Source: Stenotrophomonas rhizophila (GTDB lineage Bacteria > Pseudomonadota > Gammaproteobacteria > Xanthomonadales > Xanthomonadaceae). Taken from it: 64,000 bases of DNA. The DNA lies in contig NZ_RCDC01000004.1 in the NCBI RefSeq assembly GCF_003651185.1, positions 1,846,659 to 1,910,658 of the forward strand. The letters run 5' to 3'. The notes below the pieces were generated by a model. That model searched no databases, had not been told where the DNA came from, and saw only the letters and a list, made by a program, of their open reading frames with translations. This document shows, piece after piece, positions 9,573-19,297 of this stretch; within the stretch, counting starts at the first letter, position 1; every line of letters starts with the position of its first letter. The translations under genes and the position numbers were made by a program.

Positions 9573-10406
9573 ATGTCCGCACCCATTGATACCACCACCT
9601 CGCTGCTGGCGACCCTGGCCAGCCTGGCCGACTGCCAGCGCGCGGATGGCTATGCGTGCATCACCGCACGCCGCGAGCATGGCGCCTCCTCCGTGGAGAT
9701 TCCGCAGCCGCAGTTCGCGATCCTGCTGCAGGGGCGCAAGCAGGTGCGTACCGCGCAGCAATCGCTGGAATTCGCACCGGGCGATCTGTTTCTGATCACG
9801 CGCCGCTGCCGCATCGATGTGGTGAACATCCCCGATCCGCACAGCGGGGTGTACCTCAGCGCGATCGTGCCGATGTGCGCCGAGGCACTCACGGCCGCCC
9901 GGGCGCTGTGGAACGAGCCGCTGCCGCAGGCCGGTGATGCACTGGCCAGGCTGCCCCTGGCCGAGCATGGCGCAACCCTGCTGCAATGGCGGCAGGCGCT
10001 GGAACACGGCCACTACACCGAAGCACGCCTGGCCCTGGCCTCGCTGGCCTTGGCGTTCTGCCGGCGCGGGCACGGCAGCCTGCTGGTTCCCCCCGAACCC
10101 AGCGTGGGGGAGCGCATCCGCGATCTGATCGCTGCCCAGCCCGAGCGCGATTGGCAGTCACGCGATTTCGAAGCGCACCTCGGCCTCAGCGGTGCCACGC
10201 TGCGGCGGCGCCTGGCCAGCGAGCAGTCCAGCGTGCGCGAACTGATCACCGATGCGCGGCTCGCGCATGCGATGAGCCTGCTCTACACCACCCGGCTGCC
10301 GTTGAAGACCGTGGCCGCGCGCGTGGGCTACCGCTCGCTGGGCAGCTTCAACAAGCGCTTCGCCGAACGCTATGGGCTGGAACCAGCGGCGATCGGCAAC
10401 AGCTGA
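9573..10406 (+). CDS. AraC-family transcriptional regulator
   Basis: This 277-residue regulator has an N-terminal cupin-like sensing region (QPQFAILLQGRKQVRT, then FAPGDLFLIT). The C-terminal double HTH spans about residues 170-275 and includes LGLSGATLRRRLASEQSSVR and KTVAARVGYRSLGSFNKRF. The N-terminus resembles the AraC_N family. It starts four bases after the VIT gene and lies about 100 bases before the metallo-beta-lactamase-fold gene, so it may regulate either or both. The effector is unknown. Confidence 0.92.
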   Translation: MSAPIDTTTSLLATLASLADCQRADGYACITARREHGASSVEIPQPQFAILLQGRKQVRTAQQSLEFAPGDLFLITRRCRIDVVNIPDPHSGVYLSAIVPMCAEALTAARALWNEPLPQAGDALARLPLAEHGATLLQWRQALEHGHYTEARLALASLALAFCRRGHGSLLVPPEPSVGERIRDLIAAQPERDWQSRDFEAHLGLSGATLRRRLASEQSSVRELITDARLAHAMSLLYTTRLPLKTVAARVGYRSLGSFNKRFAERYGLEPAAIGNS

Positions 10407-10502
10407 GCGCGAGCGGATCGCGCGGCATTCTGAGCGGAACGCAGCAGACAGGACGCGCAGCATGGAGGCACCGCGGCGCAGCCGCCCTGTCCGGAACCTG
10501 TC

Positions 10503-11480
10503 ATGCCCTTCCCCCGCGTTCGCACGCTCGCCTCCGCCGTGTTGCTGGCCGTTGTCGCCAGCCCCGCCTGGGCCACCACCACGCACACCCCGCGCGAGCA
10601 GGTACCCGGCGTGTATCACCAGACCATCGGCACGCTGCAGGTCACCGCGCTGTTCGATGGCACGGTCGCGCTGGGCCGGCAGGAACTGGTCGGGATTGCC
10701 CCCGGAGCAGTCACCCGCCTGCTTGATCACCGCTACGTCCCCGAGGATGGCAAGGGCCTGCAGACCGCGGTCAATGCCTACCTGGTGCAGCGGGGCGATC
10801 ACCTGACCCTGGTCGATACCGGCACCGCGCAATGCTTCGGCCCCGGCCTGGGCCAGGTGCTGGGCAACCTGCGCAAGGCCGGCTACGACCCGGCGGATGT
10901 GGATGAAGTGGTGCTGACCCACGCGCACCCGGATCACCTGTGTGGCCTGCTGGATGCGCAGGAGAAGATCGCCTATCCGAATGCCACGGTGTGGCTGTCG
11001 GCCGCGGACGCGGCGTACTGGCTGGATCCGGCCAGCGAGGCAACCGCGCCGCAGGGTGTGCGCTTTGCCTTCGCCTTGGCGCGCAAGGCGGTGGCGCCGT
11101 ATGAGGCGAGCGGGAAACTGAAGCGCTTTGCACCTGGCGACACATTGCCGGCGGGCATCACCGCATTGGACAGCCACGGCCATACGGTCGGCCATGTGTC
11201 TTACCGGATCGATGGTGGCACCGGCCAGCAGTTGCTGGTGTGGGGCGACATCGTGCATTTCCACGCGGTGCAGTTCGCGCAGCCGCAGGCCTCATTCGAA
11301 GCGGACAGCGACCGCGTGGCCGCGATCGCCAGCCGGCGCCGGATGATGGCGCAGGCCGCGGATCAGGGCTGGTGGGTAGCCGGCGCGCACCTGCCGTTCC
11401 CGGGGTTGGGGCATGTGCGCCGCGAGGGAGAGGCATTCGCCTGGGTGCCGGGCGAGTTCGCGCCGTTGCCGGCACGATGA
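10503..11480 (+). CDS. Secreted metallo-beta-lactamase-fold hydrolase
   Basis: This 325-residue protein has a signal peptide (hydrophobic core LASAVLLAVVASPAWA, cleavage near residue 24), so it is periplasmic. The metal motif HxHxDH is at residues 140-145 (THAHPDHLCG), and further metal-binding His lie in DSHGHTVGHVSYR and GDIVHFH. The layout resembles quorum-quenching lactonase-like and alkylsulfatase-free MBL hydrolases more than true beta-lactamases, so I do not call it a resistance gene. It follows an AraC gene on the same strand. The substrate cannot be predicted. Confidence 0.88.
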   Translation: MPFPRVRTLASAVLLAVVASPAWATTTHTPREQVPGVYHQTIGTLQVTALFDGTVALGRQELVGIAPGAVTRLLDHRYVPEDGKGLQTAVNAYLVQRGDHLTLVDTGTAQCFGPGLGQVLGNLRKAGYDPADVDEVVLTHAHPDHLCGLLDAQEKIAYPNATVWLSAADAAYWLDPASEATAPQGVRFAFALARKAVAPYEASGKLKRFAPGDTLPAGITALDSHGHTVGHVSYRIDGGTGQQLLVWGDIVHFHAVQFAQPQASFEADSDRVAAIASRRRMMAQAADQGWWVAGAHLPFPGLGHVRREGEAFAWVPGEFAPLPAR

Positions 11481-11532
11481 CAGCGGAATGGCGGCAGAGG
11501 GACGGCAAGGATCCGCCCGGATGGCGGCGACG

Positions 11533-11559
11533 GTAGATCCACGCATGGCGTGGATCTAC
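11533..11559. repeat. GTAG-type palindromic REP (SMAG-like)
   Basis: A perfect 12-bp palindrome, GTAGATCCACGC/GCGTGGATCTAC with loop ATG, lies between the convergent MBL and engB genes. It begins with GTAG, the signature of Stenotrophomonas SMAG elements. It may also act as a bidirectional transcription end point. Confidence 0.8.
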
Positions 11560-11569
11560 GGGCGAGCGG

Positions 11570-12193
11570 TCAGCTCGCTTCCGGCGCCGGCTTGTTCAGG
11601 CCCAGCCAGCCGCCGATGATCCCACGGGCTTCATCCACGCCCTGGCGGGCGGGGCCGGAGAAGGTCTGCACGCTGACGGTATCGCCGAAGGAGGACTGCA
11701 GCTCCTTGCGCACCTTCTGCAGCGCGATGCCCTGCTGGCCACGGCCGAGCTTGTCGGCCTTGGTCAGCAGCGCGTGCGCCGGCAGGCCGCGCTGCACCGC
11801 ATAGGCGAGCATCTGGCGGTCGTAGTCCCTCAGCGGGTGACGGATGTCCATCACCACCACCAGGCCACGCAGGGCCTCGCGGGTACGGAAGTACTGGTCG
11901 ATGAAGGCCTGCCAGTGCGCCTGCAGGTCCAGCGGGACCTTGGCGTAGCCGTAACCGGGCAGATCGACCAGTTTGGCCTCCGGGGTGACCTCGAAGAACA
12001 CCAGCTGCTGGGTGCGGCCGGGGGTCTTGGAGACCCGGGCCAGGCTGTTCTGGCGGGTCAGGGCGTTGAGGGCACTGGACTTGCCGGCGTTTGAGCGACC
12101 GGCAAAGGCGACTTCCGCGCCCACGTCCTCCGGCAATTGCCGGGTGTTGTGGGCCGAAAGCAGGTATTGGGCGCGTTCGAGGAGCAATGACAT
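11570..12193 (-). CDS. engB: Ribosome biogenesis GTP-binding protein YihA/YsxC/EngB
   Basis: This 207-residue essential GTPase acts in late assembly of the large ribosomal subunit. G1 is GRSNAGKSS, G3 is VDLPGYGYAK and G4 is TKAD, with the family extension around KTPGRTQQL. The frame is open far upstream, but MSLLLERAQYLLSA at 12193 is the normal family N-terminus. An alternative ATG lies two codons earlier. It is divergent from cytochrome c4, an arrangement also found in other gammaproteobacteria such as Pseudomonas. Confidence 0.97.
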   Translation of the reverse strand: MSLLLERAQYLLSAHNTRQLPEDVGAEVAFAGRSNAGKSSALNALTRQNSLARVSKTPGRTQQLVFFEVTPEAKLVDLPGYGYAKVPLDLQAHWQAFIDQYFRTREALRGLVVVMDIRHPLRDYDRQMLAYAVQRGLPAHALLTKADKLGRGQQGIALQKVRKELQSSFGDTVSVQTFSGPARQGVDEARGIIGGWLGLNKPAPEAS

Positions 12194-12348
12194 GGGCATA
12201 GGATCGCATGTCCGGGCCCGATCCGCGCTGTCTGCGCTCGGTTTTGCTGCACCCTGCGTTGACCGTGGCGGGAAACGGCGTTGATAATCGGGCGATCCCC
12301 GTGGTTGCGGTCCCGCAACCGCCAGGCCGGTCCACACGGAGCTTCCGC

Positions 12349-13152
12349 ATGCGCCATGCTCGCGTTCTTGCCGTTTCCGCACTTGCTGTCTCGCTGCTCG
12401 CCGCCGTTGCCGTTGCCCAGACCTCGATCACCCCGTTGCCGGACAACGGGCCGATCAAGACCGCCTCGCTGGAGGTCGATTTCAGCAAAACCACCTGGGG
12501 CGATCCCAAGGCCGGGCAGACCAAGGCCGCGGCCTGCGCGGCCTGCCATTCGGCCGACGGCAACTCGACAGTGGAGATGTACCCGAGCATCGCCGGCCAG
12601 AGCGAACGCTACAGTGCCCAGCAGATGGCCCTGATCGCCAATGGCCAGCGCACCTCCGGGGCCTCGGCGGCGATGGTGCCGTTCGTGCAGGACCTCACTC
12701 CGCAGGACATGCGCGACATCGGCGCCTACTTCGCCACGCAGAAGGCCACGGCCGGCATCGCCGACGATGGTGCGGTGACCGAGGGCCCGTACGCCGGCAA
12801 GAAGTTCTACGAGATCGGCCAGCAGCTGTATCGCGGCGGCGACGCCGAGCGCGGCATCCCGGCCTGCATGGCGTGCCACGGCCCCACCGGCGCCGGCAAC
12901 CCCGGCCCGGCCTACCCGCATATCAGTGGCCAGCACGCGGCGTATGTCGCACGGCGGCTGCAGGAGTACCAGGCCGGAACCACCCAGGAAACCGACAAGG
13001 CCCACTTCCAGATCATGGCCACGATCGCCAAGTCGTTGACCGAGCAGGAGATCCAGGCTTTGGCCAGCTACCTGCAGGGGCTGCACAACCGGGCAGATGA
13101 CGTCGCCGCTGCGGCCACGCCGCTCGCCGGAGGCACGCAGGCACCACCGTAA
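12349..13152 (+). CDS. Cytochrome c4 (periplasmic dihaem c-type cytochrome)
   Basis: This 267-residue exported protein starts with a signal peptide (VSALAVSLLAAVAVAQ, cleavage near residue 26). It has two haem c sites, C63-AAC-H67 and C173-MAC-H177, in two homologous domains. This is the cytochrome c4 architecture, which carries electrons from the bc1 complex to terminal oxidases in the periplasm. The start ATG was chosen for the signal peptide; the frame is open for 47 codons before it. A terminator follows, and two disulfide oxidase genes come next. Confidence 0.93.
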   Translation: MRHARVLAVSALAVSLLAAVAVAQTSITPLPDNGPIKTASLEVDFSKTTWGDPKAGQTKAAACAACHSADGNSTVEMYPSIAGQSERYSAQQMALIANGQRTSGASAAMVPFVQDLTPQDMRDIGAYFATQKATAGIADDGAVTEGPYAGKKFYEIGQQLYRGGDAERGIPACMACHGPTGAGNPGPAYPHISGQHAAYVARRLQEYQAGTTQETDKAHFQIMATIAKSLTEQEIQALASYLQGLHNRADDVAAAATPLAGGTQAPP

Positions 13153-13231
13153 CGACCGCCCACGCCGCAGCGCATTCCCTTGGTCGGATGACGGATGCGG
13201 CCACCCCGGCCGGCGGGGTATGTTCACTGGC

Positions 13232-13261
13232 ACGCCGGCGACTGGGCCGGCGTCGTTTTTT
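13232..13261 (+). terminator. Rho-independent terminator after cytochrome c4
   Basis: The stem ACGCCGGC/GCCGGCGT with a six-base loop is followed by CG and six T residues. It lies just before the dsbA start codon and separates the two transcription units. Confidence 0.85.
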
Positions 13262-13281
13262 CTGTATGGAGATGGATGTAG

Positions 13282-13926
13282 ATGACGTTGATGCCCCGCC
13301 TGATGTTGTTGCTGCTGGCCCTGAGCCCGTTGACCACCCTCGCCGCCACCCCGACACCGCTGGTGGAGGGCAAGGATTACGAACGGATCGCCGACGCCGG
13401 TCCGTTCGCGCCGCTGGCCGGCAAGATCGAAGTCGTGGAGATGTTCGGCTACACCTGCCCGCACTGCGCGCACTTCGAACCGCAGCTGGAAGCCTGGGCC
13501 GCCAAGCTGCCCAAGGATGTCCGCTTCACCCCGGTGCCGGCCGCTTTCGGGGGCGTGTGGGATTCGTTTGCCCGCGCCTACTACGCTGCCGACCAGCTGG
13601 GTGTGGCCAAGCGCAGCCACCGCGCGATGTTCGATGCCCTGCATGAGAAGGGATCGCTGCCGATGCAGAACGTCTCGCCGGATGAACTGGCCGCGTTCTA
13701 CCAGGGCTTCGGCGTGGCCCCGGCGCAGTACATCACCGCGCTCAAGAGCGACGCCGTGGATGCCAAGGTCAAGGCCGCCCGTGCCTTCGCCCTGCGCACC
13801 AAGGTGCCCGGCACGCCGACGCTGATCGTCAATGGCGTGTACCTGGTCAAGGGCGACTCGTTCGAGTCGATGCTGCGCAACGCAGATGCCCTGATCGCCC
13901 GTGCGCGCAGCGGCAAGGCGCTCTAA
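13282..13926 (+). CDS. dsbA: Periplasmic thiol:disulfide interchange protein DsbA
   Basis: This 214-residue DsbA-type oxidase has a signal peptide (LMLLLLALSPLTTLA, cleavage near residue 21-22). The active site is Cys59-Pro-His-Cys62 in FGYTCPHCAHFE, the classical DsbA redox motif. The cis-proline loop is KVPGTPTLIVNG near the C-terminus, with a helical insertion between the two. It introduces disulfide bonds into exported proteins. A second, divergent DsbA-like gene follows 122 bases downstream on the same strand, probably from an old duplication. Confidence 0.95.
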   Translation: MTLMPRLMLLLLALSPLTTLAATPTPLVEGKDYERIADAGPFAPLAGKIEVVEMFGYTCPHCAHFEPQLEAWAAKLPKDVRFTPVPAAFGGVWDSFARAYYAADQLGVAKRSHRAMFDALHEKGSLPMQNVSPDELAAFYQGFGVAPAQYITALKSDAVDAKVKAARAFALRTKVPGTPTLIVNGVYLVKGDSFESMLRNADALIARARSGKAL

Positions 13927-14048
13927 CAGCGCTCGCTGAACCATCACGCACCGTGCACGCGGGACGCTCGTTTCCGCGTGTCATCATGCTTCCCTGGCCG
14001 GTGCTCCCAGCATCGGCCCCACCATGCTCATCCGCTGGAGATGCTTCG

Positions 14049-14876
14049 ATGAAGACCCGTTTCGCCATTACGCTCATGGCCCTGCTGCCGATCCTGGCTG
14101 CCTGCAAGGCCCAGGACGGTACCGCCAACACCACCGCCCCGGCTGAGCCGGCCGCACCGAGCAGCACCCCGGCCACCGAAACGGCCCCCCCGAGCGAGCA
14201 GGCCCCGGCCGCCAGCGGTGAAACTGCCGCCGCCGAGACCGCCGCTGCCGAAGCCACCACCCCGGCGCCGGCGCCGGCCTCGTCGCGCCCGACCGGCCCG
14301 GAGCCGGTTGCCGGCACCGACTATGTGGTGATCGAGAACGGCCAGCCGTTCCAGCCGGCCACCGGCAAGATCGAAGTCGCCGAAATCTTCGGTTACGTAT
14401 GCCCGGCCTGCGCCGCGTTCCAGCCGCTGATCGGGCCGTGGAAGGCCGGTCTGCCGAGCGACGTCAATTTCGTCTACGTGCCGGCCATGTTCGGCGGTAC
14501 CTGGGATGACTACGGCCGTGCGTTCTATGCCGCGCAGGCGATGGGCCTGCAGGAAAAGACCCACGAAGCCATGTACGCCGCGATCCATGCCGAGCAGAGC
14601 CTGAAGGGCGAGCGCGGCCGTGATTCGGTCGAGGACATCGCCAACTTCTACGGCAAGCACGGCGCCGACCCGAAGCAGTTCGCCGCGATGATGGGCAGCT
14701 TCGCCGTCAACGCCAAGACCAACTCGGCCAAGCAGTTCGCCCAGCGCAGCAAGATCTCCGGCACCCCGTCGGTGATCGTCAACGGCAAGTACCTGGTCAA
14801 GGGCAAGGGCTTCCCGGACATGCTGCGCATCGCCGATCACCTGATCGCGCGCGAACGCGCCGGCAAGGCCAACTGA
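14049..14876 (+). CDS. DsbA-like thioredoxin-fold lipoprotein
   Basis: This 275-residue protein begins with a lipoprotein signal (MALLPILAAC, lipobox LAAC, lipidated Cys19). About 80 residues of Ala/Pro/Thr/Glu-rich linker follow, then a DsbA domain. The active site is Cys118-Pro-Ala-Cys121 (FGYVCPACAAFQ) and the cis-proline loop is KISGTPSVIVNGKYLVKG. Pro-Ala in place of Pro-His should shift the redox potential. The long flexible tether would let a membrane-anchored domain reach its substrates. It lies just after the soluble dsbA and shares the MFGG.WD...RA.YAA block with it. The frame is open upstream, but the lipobox fixes the start at 14049. Confidence 0.92.
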   Translation: MKTRFAITLMALLPILAACKAQDGTANTTAPAEPAAPSSTPATETAPPSEQAPAASGETAAAETAAAEATTPAPAPASSRPTGPEPVAGTDYVVIENGQPFQPATGKIEVAEIFGYVCPACAAFQPLIGPWKAGLPSDVNFVYVPAMFGGTWDDYGRAFYAAQAMGLQEKTHEAMYAAIHAEQSLKGERGRDSVEDIANFYGKHGADPKQFAAMMGSFAVNAKTNSAKQFAQRSKISGTPSVIVNGKYLVKGKGFPDMLRIADHLIARERAGKAN

Positions 14877-14896
14877 GCCAGCGATAGCGAACCGTC

Positions 14897-15664
14897 GTGA
14901 CCTTCCCCCACACGCGGACCCTGCGCCTGCTGACGGCCAACATCCAGGCCGGTTCGAGCACCCGCCGCTACAGTGACTACGTGACCCGCAGCTGGTCGCA
15001 CGCACTGCCGGCCGGGCGCAAACGAACCAGCCTGGATGCCATCGCGCAGATGGCCCGCGAACACGACATCGTCGGCCTGCAGGAAGCCGACCCCGGCAGC
15101 CTGCGCTCGGGCTTCACCAACCAAACCCACTACCTCGCCGAGCGCGCGGGCTTCAATTACTGGAGCCACCAGCCCAACCGCCGCATGGGCGGGGTGGCCT
15201 CCAGCGCCAACGGCCTGCTCAGCAAGCTCGAGCCGGTCGAGGTCCAGGACCACGCCCTGCCCGGCCGGATCGGCGGGCGCGGCGTGCTGCTGGCCAAGTT
15301 CGGTGAAGGCAGCCAGGGCCTGGCGGTGGCGGTGGCGCATCTGTCGTTGGGGACCAATTCGCGCATGTCGCAATTGGCCTTTATTGCCGATCTGCTTGCC
15401 GACCACCCCAATGCCGTGCTGATGGGCGATTTCAACTGCCTGGCCGAACGCCCGGAAATGCAGGTGCTGTACCAGAAGACGACGCTGCAGCCGCCGGGCT
15501 GCGTGGTGCCGACCTTCCCCAGCTGGCGCCCGGACCGGGCGATCGACCACATCCTGCTCAGCGACGGCCTGCAGCAACGCAGTGCCGAAGCCGTACCGGC
15601 CGCGTTCTCCGATCACCTCGCCCTGGCGATGTCGATCGACGTGCCCAGCAGCGCGCTGCGCTGA
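14897..15664 (+). CDS. Endonuclease/exonuclease/phosphatase-family protein
   Basis: This is a 255-residue member of the EEP superfamily of metal-dependent phosphodiesterases. It shows the N-terminal LLTANIQAG, the catalytic LQEADPGS (Glu metal ligand), the central VAHLSLG, LMGDFNCL (Asp and Asn) and the C-terminal AIDHILLSD and FSDHLALAM. No signal peptide is visible, so it should be cytosolic. The start is GTG at 14897, 20 bases after the lipoprotein DsbA gene, and co-transcription is likely. The substrate could be nucleic acid or a phosphoester. Confidence 0.9.
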   Translation: MTFPHTRTLRLLTANIQAGSSTRRYSDYVTRSWSHALPAGRKRTSLDAIAQMAREHDIVGLQEADPGSLRSGFTNQTHYLAERAGFNYWSHQPNRRMGGVASSANGLLSKLEPVEVQDHALPGRIGGRGVLLAKFGEGSQGLAVAVAHLSLGTNSRMSQLAFIADLLADHPNAVLMGDFNCLAERPEMQVLYQKTTLQPPGCVVPTFPSWRPDRAIDHILLSDGLQQRSAEAVPAAFSDHLALAMSIDVPSSALR

Positions 15665-15674
15665 CGCAGGTATA

Positions 15675-15696
15675 CCCGCCGCCCTTGCGCGGCGGG
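15675..15696. terminator. Hairpin upstream of betT, weak terminator candidate
   Basis: The stem CCCGCCGC/GCGGCGGG has a six-base loop and starts 11 bases after the EEP gene stop codon. No T tract follows, so termination is uncertain. Confidence 0.35.
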
Positions 15697-15785
15697 GCTG
15701 ATGGCGGTGTAAACAGGCTGTCCACAGCGCCTGTGCGATAAATCCCGCCGTCTGCCGCTCCGGCACCGGGAGTATCCCCCACCCC

Positions 15786-17765
15786 ATGAGTACCGTGGAG
15801 CCGCCTCTGCCCGAGGTGCGCACGCTTCGACCCGTGTTCCTGCTTGCCGCCACGATCGTGGCGGCATTCGCCATTCTGGTCACCGTGTTTCCCATCGATG
15901 CCGGCGTGATGCTGCTCGATGCCCAGACCTGGGCCTCGCGCAATGTCGGCTGGTATTACCTGCTGGCGATGACCGTGTACCTGGTGTTCGTGGTCGGCGT
16001 GGCGCTGTCCGGCTATGGCAACGTCAAGCTGGGCGCGGACCATGACGAGCCGGAGTTCAGCTATCTGTCCTGGGCCGGCATGTTGTTCGCCGCCGGCATC
16101 AGCATCACCCTGTTCTTCTTCTGCGTCTCCGAGCCGCTGACCCACTACCTGTTGCCGCCGCAGGGCGGCACCGGCAGCGGCGAGGCCAGCGCGCGCCAAG
16201 CGATGCAGCTGCTGTTCCTGCATTGGGGCCTGCACGGCTGGGGCGTGTTCGCGCTGGCCGCGATGGCGCTGGCCTACTTCGCCTACCGCCACAACCTGCC
16301 CCTGGCGCTGCGCTCGGCGCTGTATCCATTGATCGGCAAGCGCATCAACGGGCCGATCGGCTACACCGTGGATGCCCTGGGCATCGTGGCCACCGTGTTC
16401 GGCCTCGGCGCGGACATGGGCTTTGGCGTGCTGCATCTCAACGCCGGCCTGAACACTTTGTTCCCGGTGCCGCACGCCGCCTGGGTGCAGGTCGGGCTGA
16501 TCGTGCTGATGATGGGCGCGGCGATCACCGTGGCCGTGTCCGGGGTGGAAAAGGGCGTGCGCTGGATGTCCAACATCAACATGCTGCTGGCGATCTCGCT
16601 GCTGCTGTTCATGCTGTTCGCCGGCCCCACCCAGTACCTGCTCAATGCCTTCATGCAGAACATGGGCGACTACCTGGGCAACGTGGTCGGCAAGAGCTTC
16701 GATGTGTACGCCTACGGCGGGCGCCCGGACTGGCTGGGCAACTGGACGGTGTTCTACTGGGCCTGGTGGATCGGCTGGGCGCCGTTCGTAGGCTTGTTCA
16801 TCGCGCGCATCTCGCGCGGCCGCACCATCCGCGAGTTCGTGCTCGGCGTGCTGCTGATCCCGCTGGGCTTCACCCTGGCCTGGCTGTCGATCTTCGGCAA
16901 CAGCGCGCTGGATCAGATTCTGCACCACGACCAGGTGCACCTGGCGCAGATGGCGGTGGAGAACCCACCGACCGTGTTGTACGCGCTGCTGGAAAGCTAC
17001 CCGTGGAGCCGCACCGTCATCGCGGTCACGGTGATCGTCAGCTTCATCTTCTTCGTCACCTCGGCCGATTCCGGCACGGTGGTGCTGTCCACGCTGTCCT
17101 CGCAGGGCGGCAATCCGGAAGACGACGGTCCGCGCTGGCTGCGTGTGTTCTGGGGCGTGATGACCGGTCTGGTCACCGCCGGGCTGCTGCTGGCCGGCAG
17201 CATGGATGCGCTCAAATCCGCGGTGGTGCTGGCCTCGTTGCCGTTCTCGGTGGTGTTGCTGCTGATGCTGTGGGGCTTGACCCGTGCACTGGGCGAAGAG
17301 TCGCAGCGCAAGAAGGCCTCGCAGTACTCGCCGATCCCGTTGATCGGGCAATCGCGGCATCAGCGCGGCTGGCGCCAGCGCATCACCCAGGCGGTGCATT
17401 TCCCGGTCCGCGACGAGGTGTACCGGTTCATGGATACCGATGTGAAGCCGGCGATCGAAGCCGTCGCGGCGCAGCTGCTCGAACAGGGCCTGGATGTGCA
17501 GACGAAGTTCGAGCCGGGTCACATGGAGCTGCTGGTGGACCATGGCGAACAACAGGTCTTCACCTACCAGGTGATCATGCGCGGCTACCTCACGCCTTCG
17601 TTCGCCGCGCAGCGCTTCCGCAACCAGCGTTACTACCGCGCCGAAGTGCACCTCTATGAAGGTGGACAGGACTACGAGCTGTTCGGCTACAGCCGCCAGC
17701 AGATCATCAACGACATCATCGATCAGTACGAGCGTCACCTGCAGTTCCTGCATCTCACGCGTTGA
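15786..17765 (+). CDS. betT: BCCT-family choline transporter BetT
   Basis: This 659-residue inner-membrane secondary transporter of the betaine/carnitine/choline family has about 12 membrane segments. The family signature is [20 protein letters not shown], followed by SRGRTIREF. The C-terminal cytoplasmic extension of roughly 150 residues is the long form found in osmoregulated BetT proteins. Choline specificity is inferred from betB and betA immediately downstream (gap of 34 bases). It imports choline for conversion to the osmoprotectant glycine betaine. Confidence 0.93.
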   Translation: MSTVEPPLPEVRTLRPVFLLAATIVAAFAILVTVFPIDAGVMLLDAQTWASRNVGWYYLLAMTVYLVFVVGVALSGYGNVKLGADHDEPEFSYLSWAGMLFAAGISITLFFFCVSEPLTHYLLPPQGGTGSGEASARQAMQLLFLHWGLHGWGVFALAAMALAYFAYRHNLPLALRSALYPLIGKRINGPIGYTVDALGIVATVFGLGADMGFGVLHLNAGLNTLFPVPHAAWVQVGLIVLMMGAAITVAVSGVEKGVRWMSNINMLLAISLLLFMLFAGPTQYLLNAFMQNMGDYLGNVVGKSFDVYAYGGRPDWLGNWTVFYWAWWIGWAPFVGLFIARISRGRTIREFVLGVLLIPLGFTLAWLSIFGNSALDQILHHDQVHLAQMAVENPPTVLYALLESYPWSRTVIAVTVIVSFIFFVTSADSGTVVLSTLSSQGGNPEDDGPRWLRVFWGVMTGLVTAGLLLAGSMDALKSAVVLASLPFSVVLLLMLWGLTRALGEESQRKKASQYSPIPLIGQSRHQRGWRQRITQAVHFPVRDEVYRFMDTDVKPAIEAVAAQLLEQGLDVQTKFEPGHMELLVDHGEQQVFTYQVIMRGYLTPSFAAQRFRNQRYYRAEVHLYEGGQDYELFGYSRQQIINDIIDQYERHLQFLHLTR

Positions 17766-17799
17766 CGCACTGATCTCCCGCTGCAAAGGAGTCATCGAC

Positions 17800-19272
17800 A
17801 TGCCTACCCTCCCCGACCAGCTGCTGTACATCGGCGGCCGCTACGTTCCCTCCCAGGGCGGAAAGACCTTCCAGGTCATCAACCCGGCCAACGGCGAGCT
17901 GCTCGCCAATGTCCACAGCGCCAACAGCGACGATCTCGACGCTGCCGTGGAGAGCGCCCAGGCCGGCCAGAAAGTGTGGGCCGCGCTGACCACCGTGGAA
18001 CGCTCGCGCATCCTGCTGCGGGCGGTGGCACTGCTGCGCGAGCGCAACGATCCGCTGGCCGAGCTGGAATCGCGCAACACCGGCAAGGCCCTGAGCGAAA
18101 CGCTCAGTGTGGACGTGGTCACCGGCGCGGACGTGCTGGAGTACTACGCCGGCGTCATGCACGGTCTCGAAGGCAGCCAGGTGCCGCTGCGCGAGGCGAG
18201 CTTCTTCTACACCCGGCAGGAGCCGTTGGGCGTGGTCGGCGCGATCGGCGCTTGGAACTACCCGATCCAGATCGCGCTGTGGAAGGCCGCCCCGGCGCTG
18301 GCCGCCGGCAACGCAATGATCTTCAAGCCCAGCGAAGTGACGCCGTTGACCGCGCTGAAGCTGGCGGAGATCTTCACCGAGGCCGGTCTGCCCGATGGCG
18401 TGTTCAACGTGTTGCCCGGCGATGGTGCCGGCGTCGGTTCGGCCCTGACCGAGCACCCGCTGATCGAGAAGATCTCCTTCACCGGCGGCACCGCGACCGG
18501 CCGCAAGGTGATGGCCAGTGCCTCCAGCTCCACGCTCAAGGACGTCACCATGGAGCTGGGCGGCAAGTCGCCACTGATCATCTGCGCGGACGCCGATCTG
18601 GACCTGGCCGCCGACGTGGCGATGATGGCCAACTTCTACAGCTCCGGCCAGGTGTGCACCAACGGTACCCGCGTGTTCGTTCCGCGCAGCGCGCTGGCCG
18701 CGTTCGAAGCCAAGCTGCTGGAACGGGTCCAGCGCATCCGCATCGGCGACCCACTGGCCAAGGACACCAACTTCGGCCCGCTGGTCAGCGCCGCCCACAT
18801 GCAGCGCGTGCTGGAGCACATCGGCAGCGGCAAGGCCGAGGGTGCACGGCTGGTCTGCGGCGGCGAACGGTTGACCGACGGCGCGTTGGGCAAAGGCTGC
18901 TATGTGGCACCGACCATCTTCAGCGATTGCCGCGATGACATGCGCATCGTGCGCGAAGAGATCTTCGGGCCGGTGATGAGCCTGCTCGCCTATGACGACG
19001 AAGACGAAGCCGTGCGCCGCGCCAACGACACCGATTACGGTCTCGCCGCCGGTGTGGTGACGCCGGACCTGGCGCGCGCGCATCGGGTGATCCACCAGCT
19101 CGAGGCCGGCATCTGCTGGGTCAACAGCTGGGGCGAATCGCCGGCGCAGATGCCGGTGGGCGGCTACAAGCAATCCGGCGTCGGCCGCGAAAACGGGCTG
19201 GCCACGCTGCGCGCCTACACCCGCACCAAATCCATCCAGATCGAGCTGGACCGCTACGCGTCGGTGTTCTGA
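17800..19272 (+). CDS. betB: Betaine aldehyde dehydrogenase
   Basis: This 490-residue NAD(P)+-dependent aldehyde dehydrogenase oxidises betaine aldehyde to glycine betaine. The catalytic Cys286 ([14 protein letters not shown]) and general base Glu252 (MELGGKSP) fall at exactly the E. coli BetB positions, and the length is identical. The frame is open 48 codons further upstream, overlapping betT. AAAGGAG before the ATG at 17800 marks the real start. It forms an operon with betT and betA. Confidence 0.97.
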   Translation: MPTLPDQLLYIGGRYVPSQGGKTFQVINPANGELLANVHSANSDDLDAAVESAQAGQKVWAALTTVERSRILLRAVALLRERNDPLAELESRNTGKALSETLSVDVVTGADVLEYYAGVMHGLEGSQVPLREASFFYTRQEPLGVVGAIGAWNYPIQIALWKAAPALAAGNAMIFKPSEVTPLTALKLAEIFTEAGLPDGVFNVLPGDGAGVGSALTEHPLIEKISFTGGTATGRKVMASASSSTLKDVTMELGGKSPLIICADADLDLAADVAMMANFYSSGQVCTNGTRVFVPRSALAAFEAKLLERVQRIRIGDPLAKDTNFGPLVSAAHMQRVLEHIGSGKAEGARLVCGGERLTDGALGKGCYVAPTIFSDCRDDMRIVREEIFGPVMSLLAYDDEDEAVRRANDTDYGLAAGVVTPDLARAHRVIHQLEAGICWVNSWGESPAQMPVGGYKQSGVGRENGLATLRAYTRTKSIQIELDRYASVF

Positions 19273-19297
19273 GCCGGCCTTACCAGGAGACACCGCG

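Noticed and set aside
10503..11480. Metallo-beta-lactamase fold as an antibiotic-resistance gene
   Set aside because: Only the general HxHxDH fold motif is present; the sequence does not resemble L1 or other class B beta-lactamases.
15558..17831. A 757-codon open frame on the minus strand opposite betT
   Set aside because: Its composition (Gln/His/Arg-rich) and lack of motifs mark it as antisense to the clear BCCT transporter gene.
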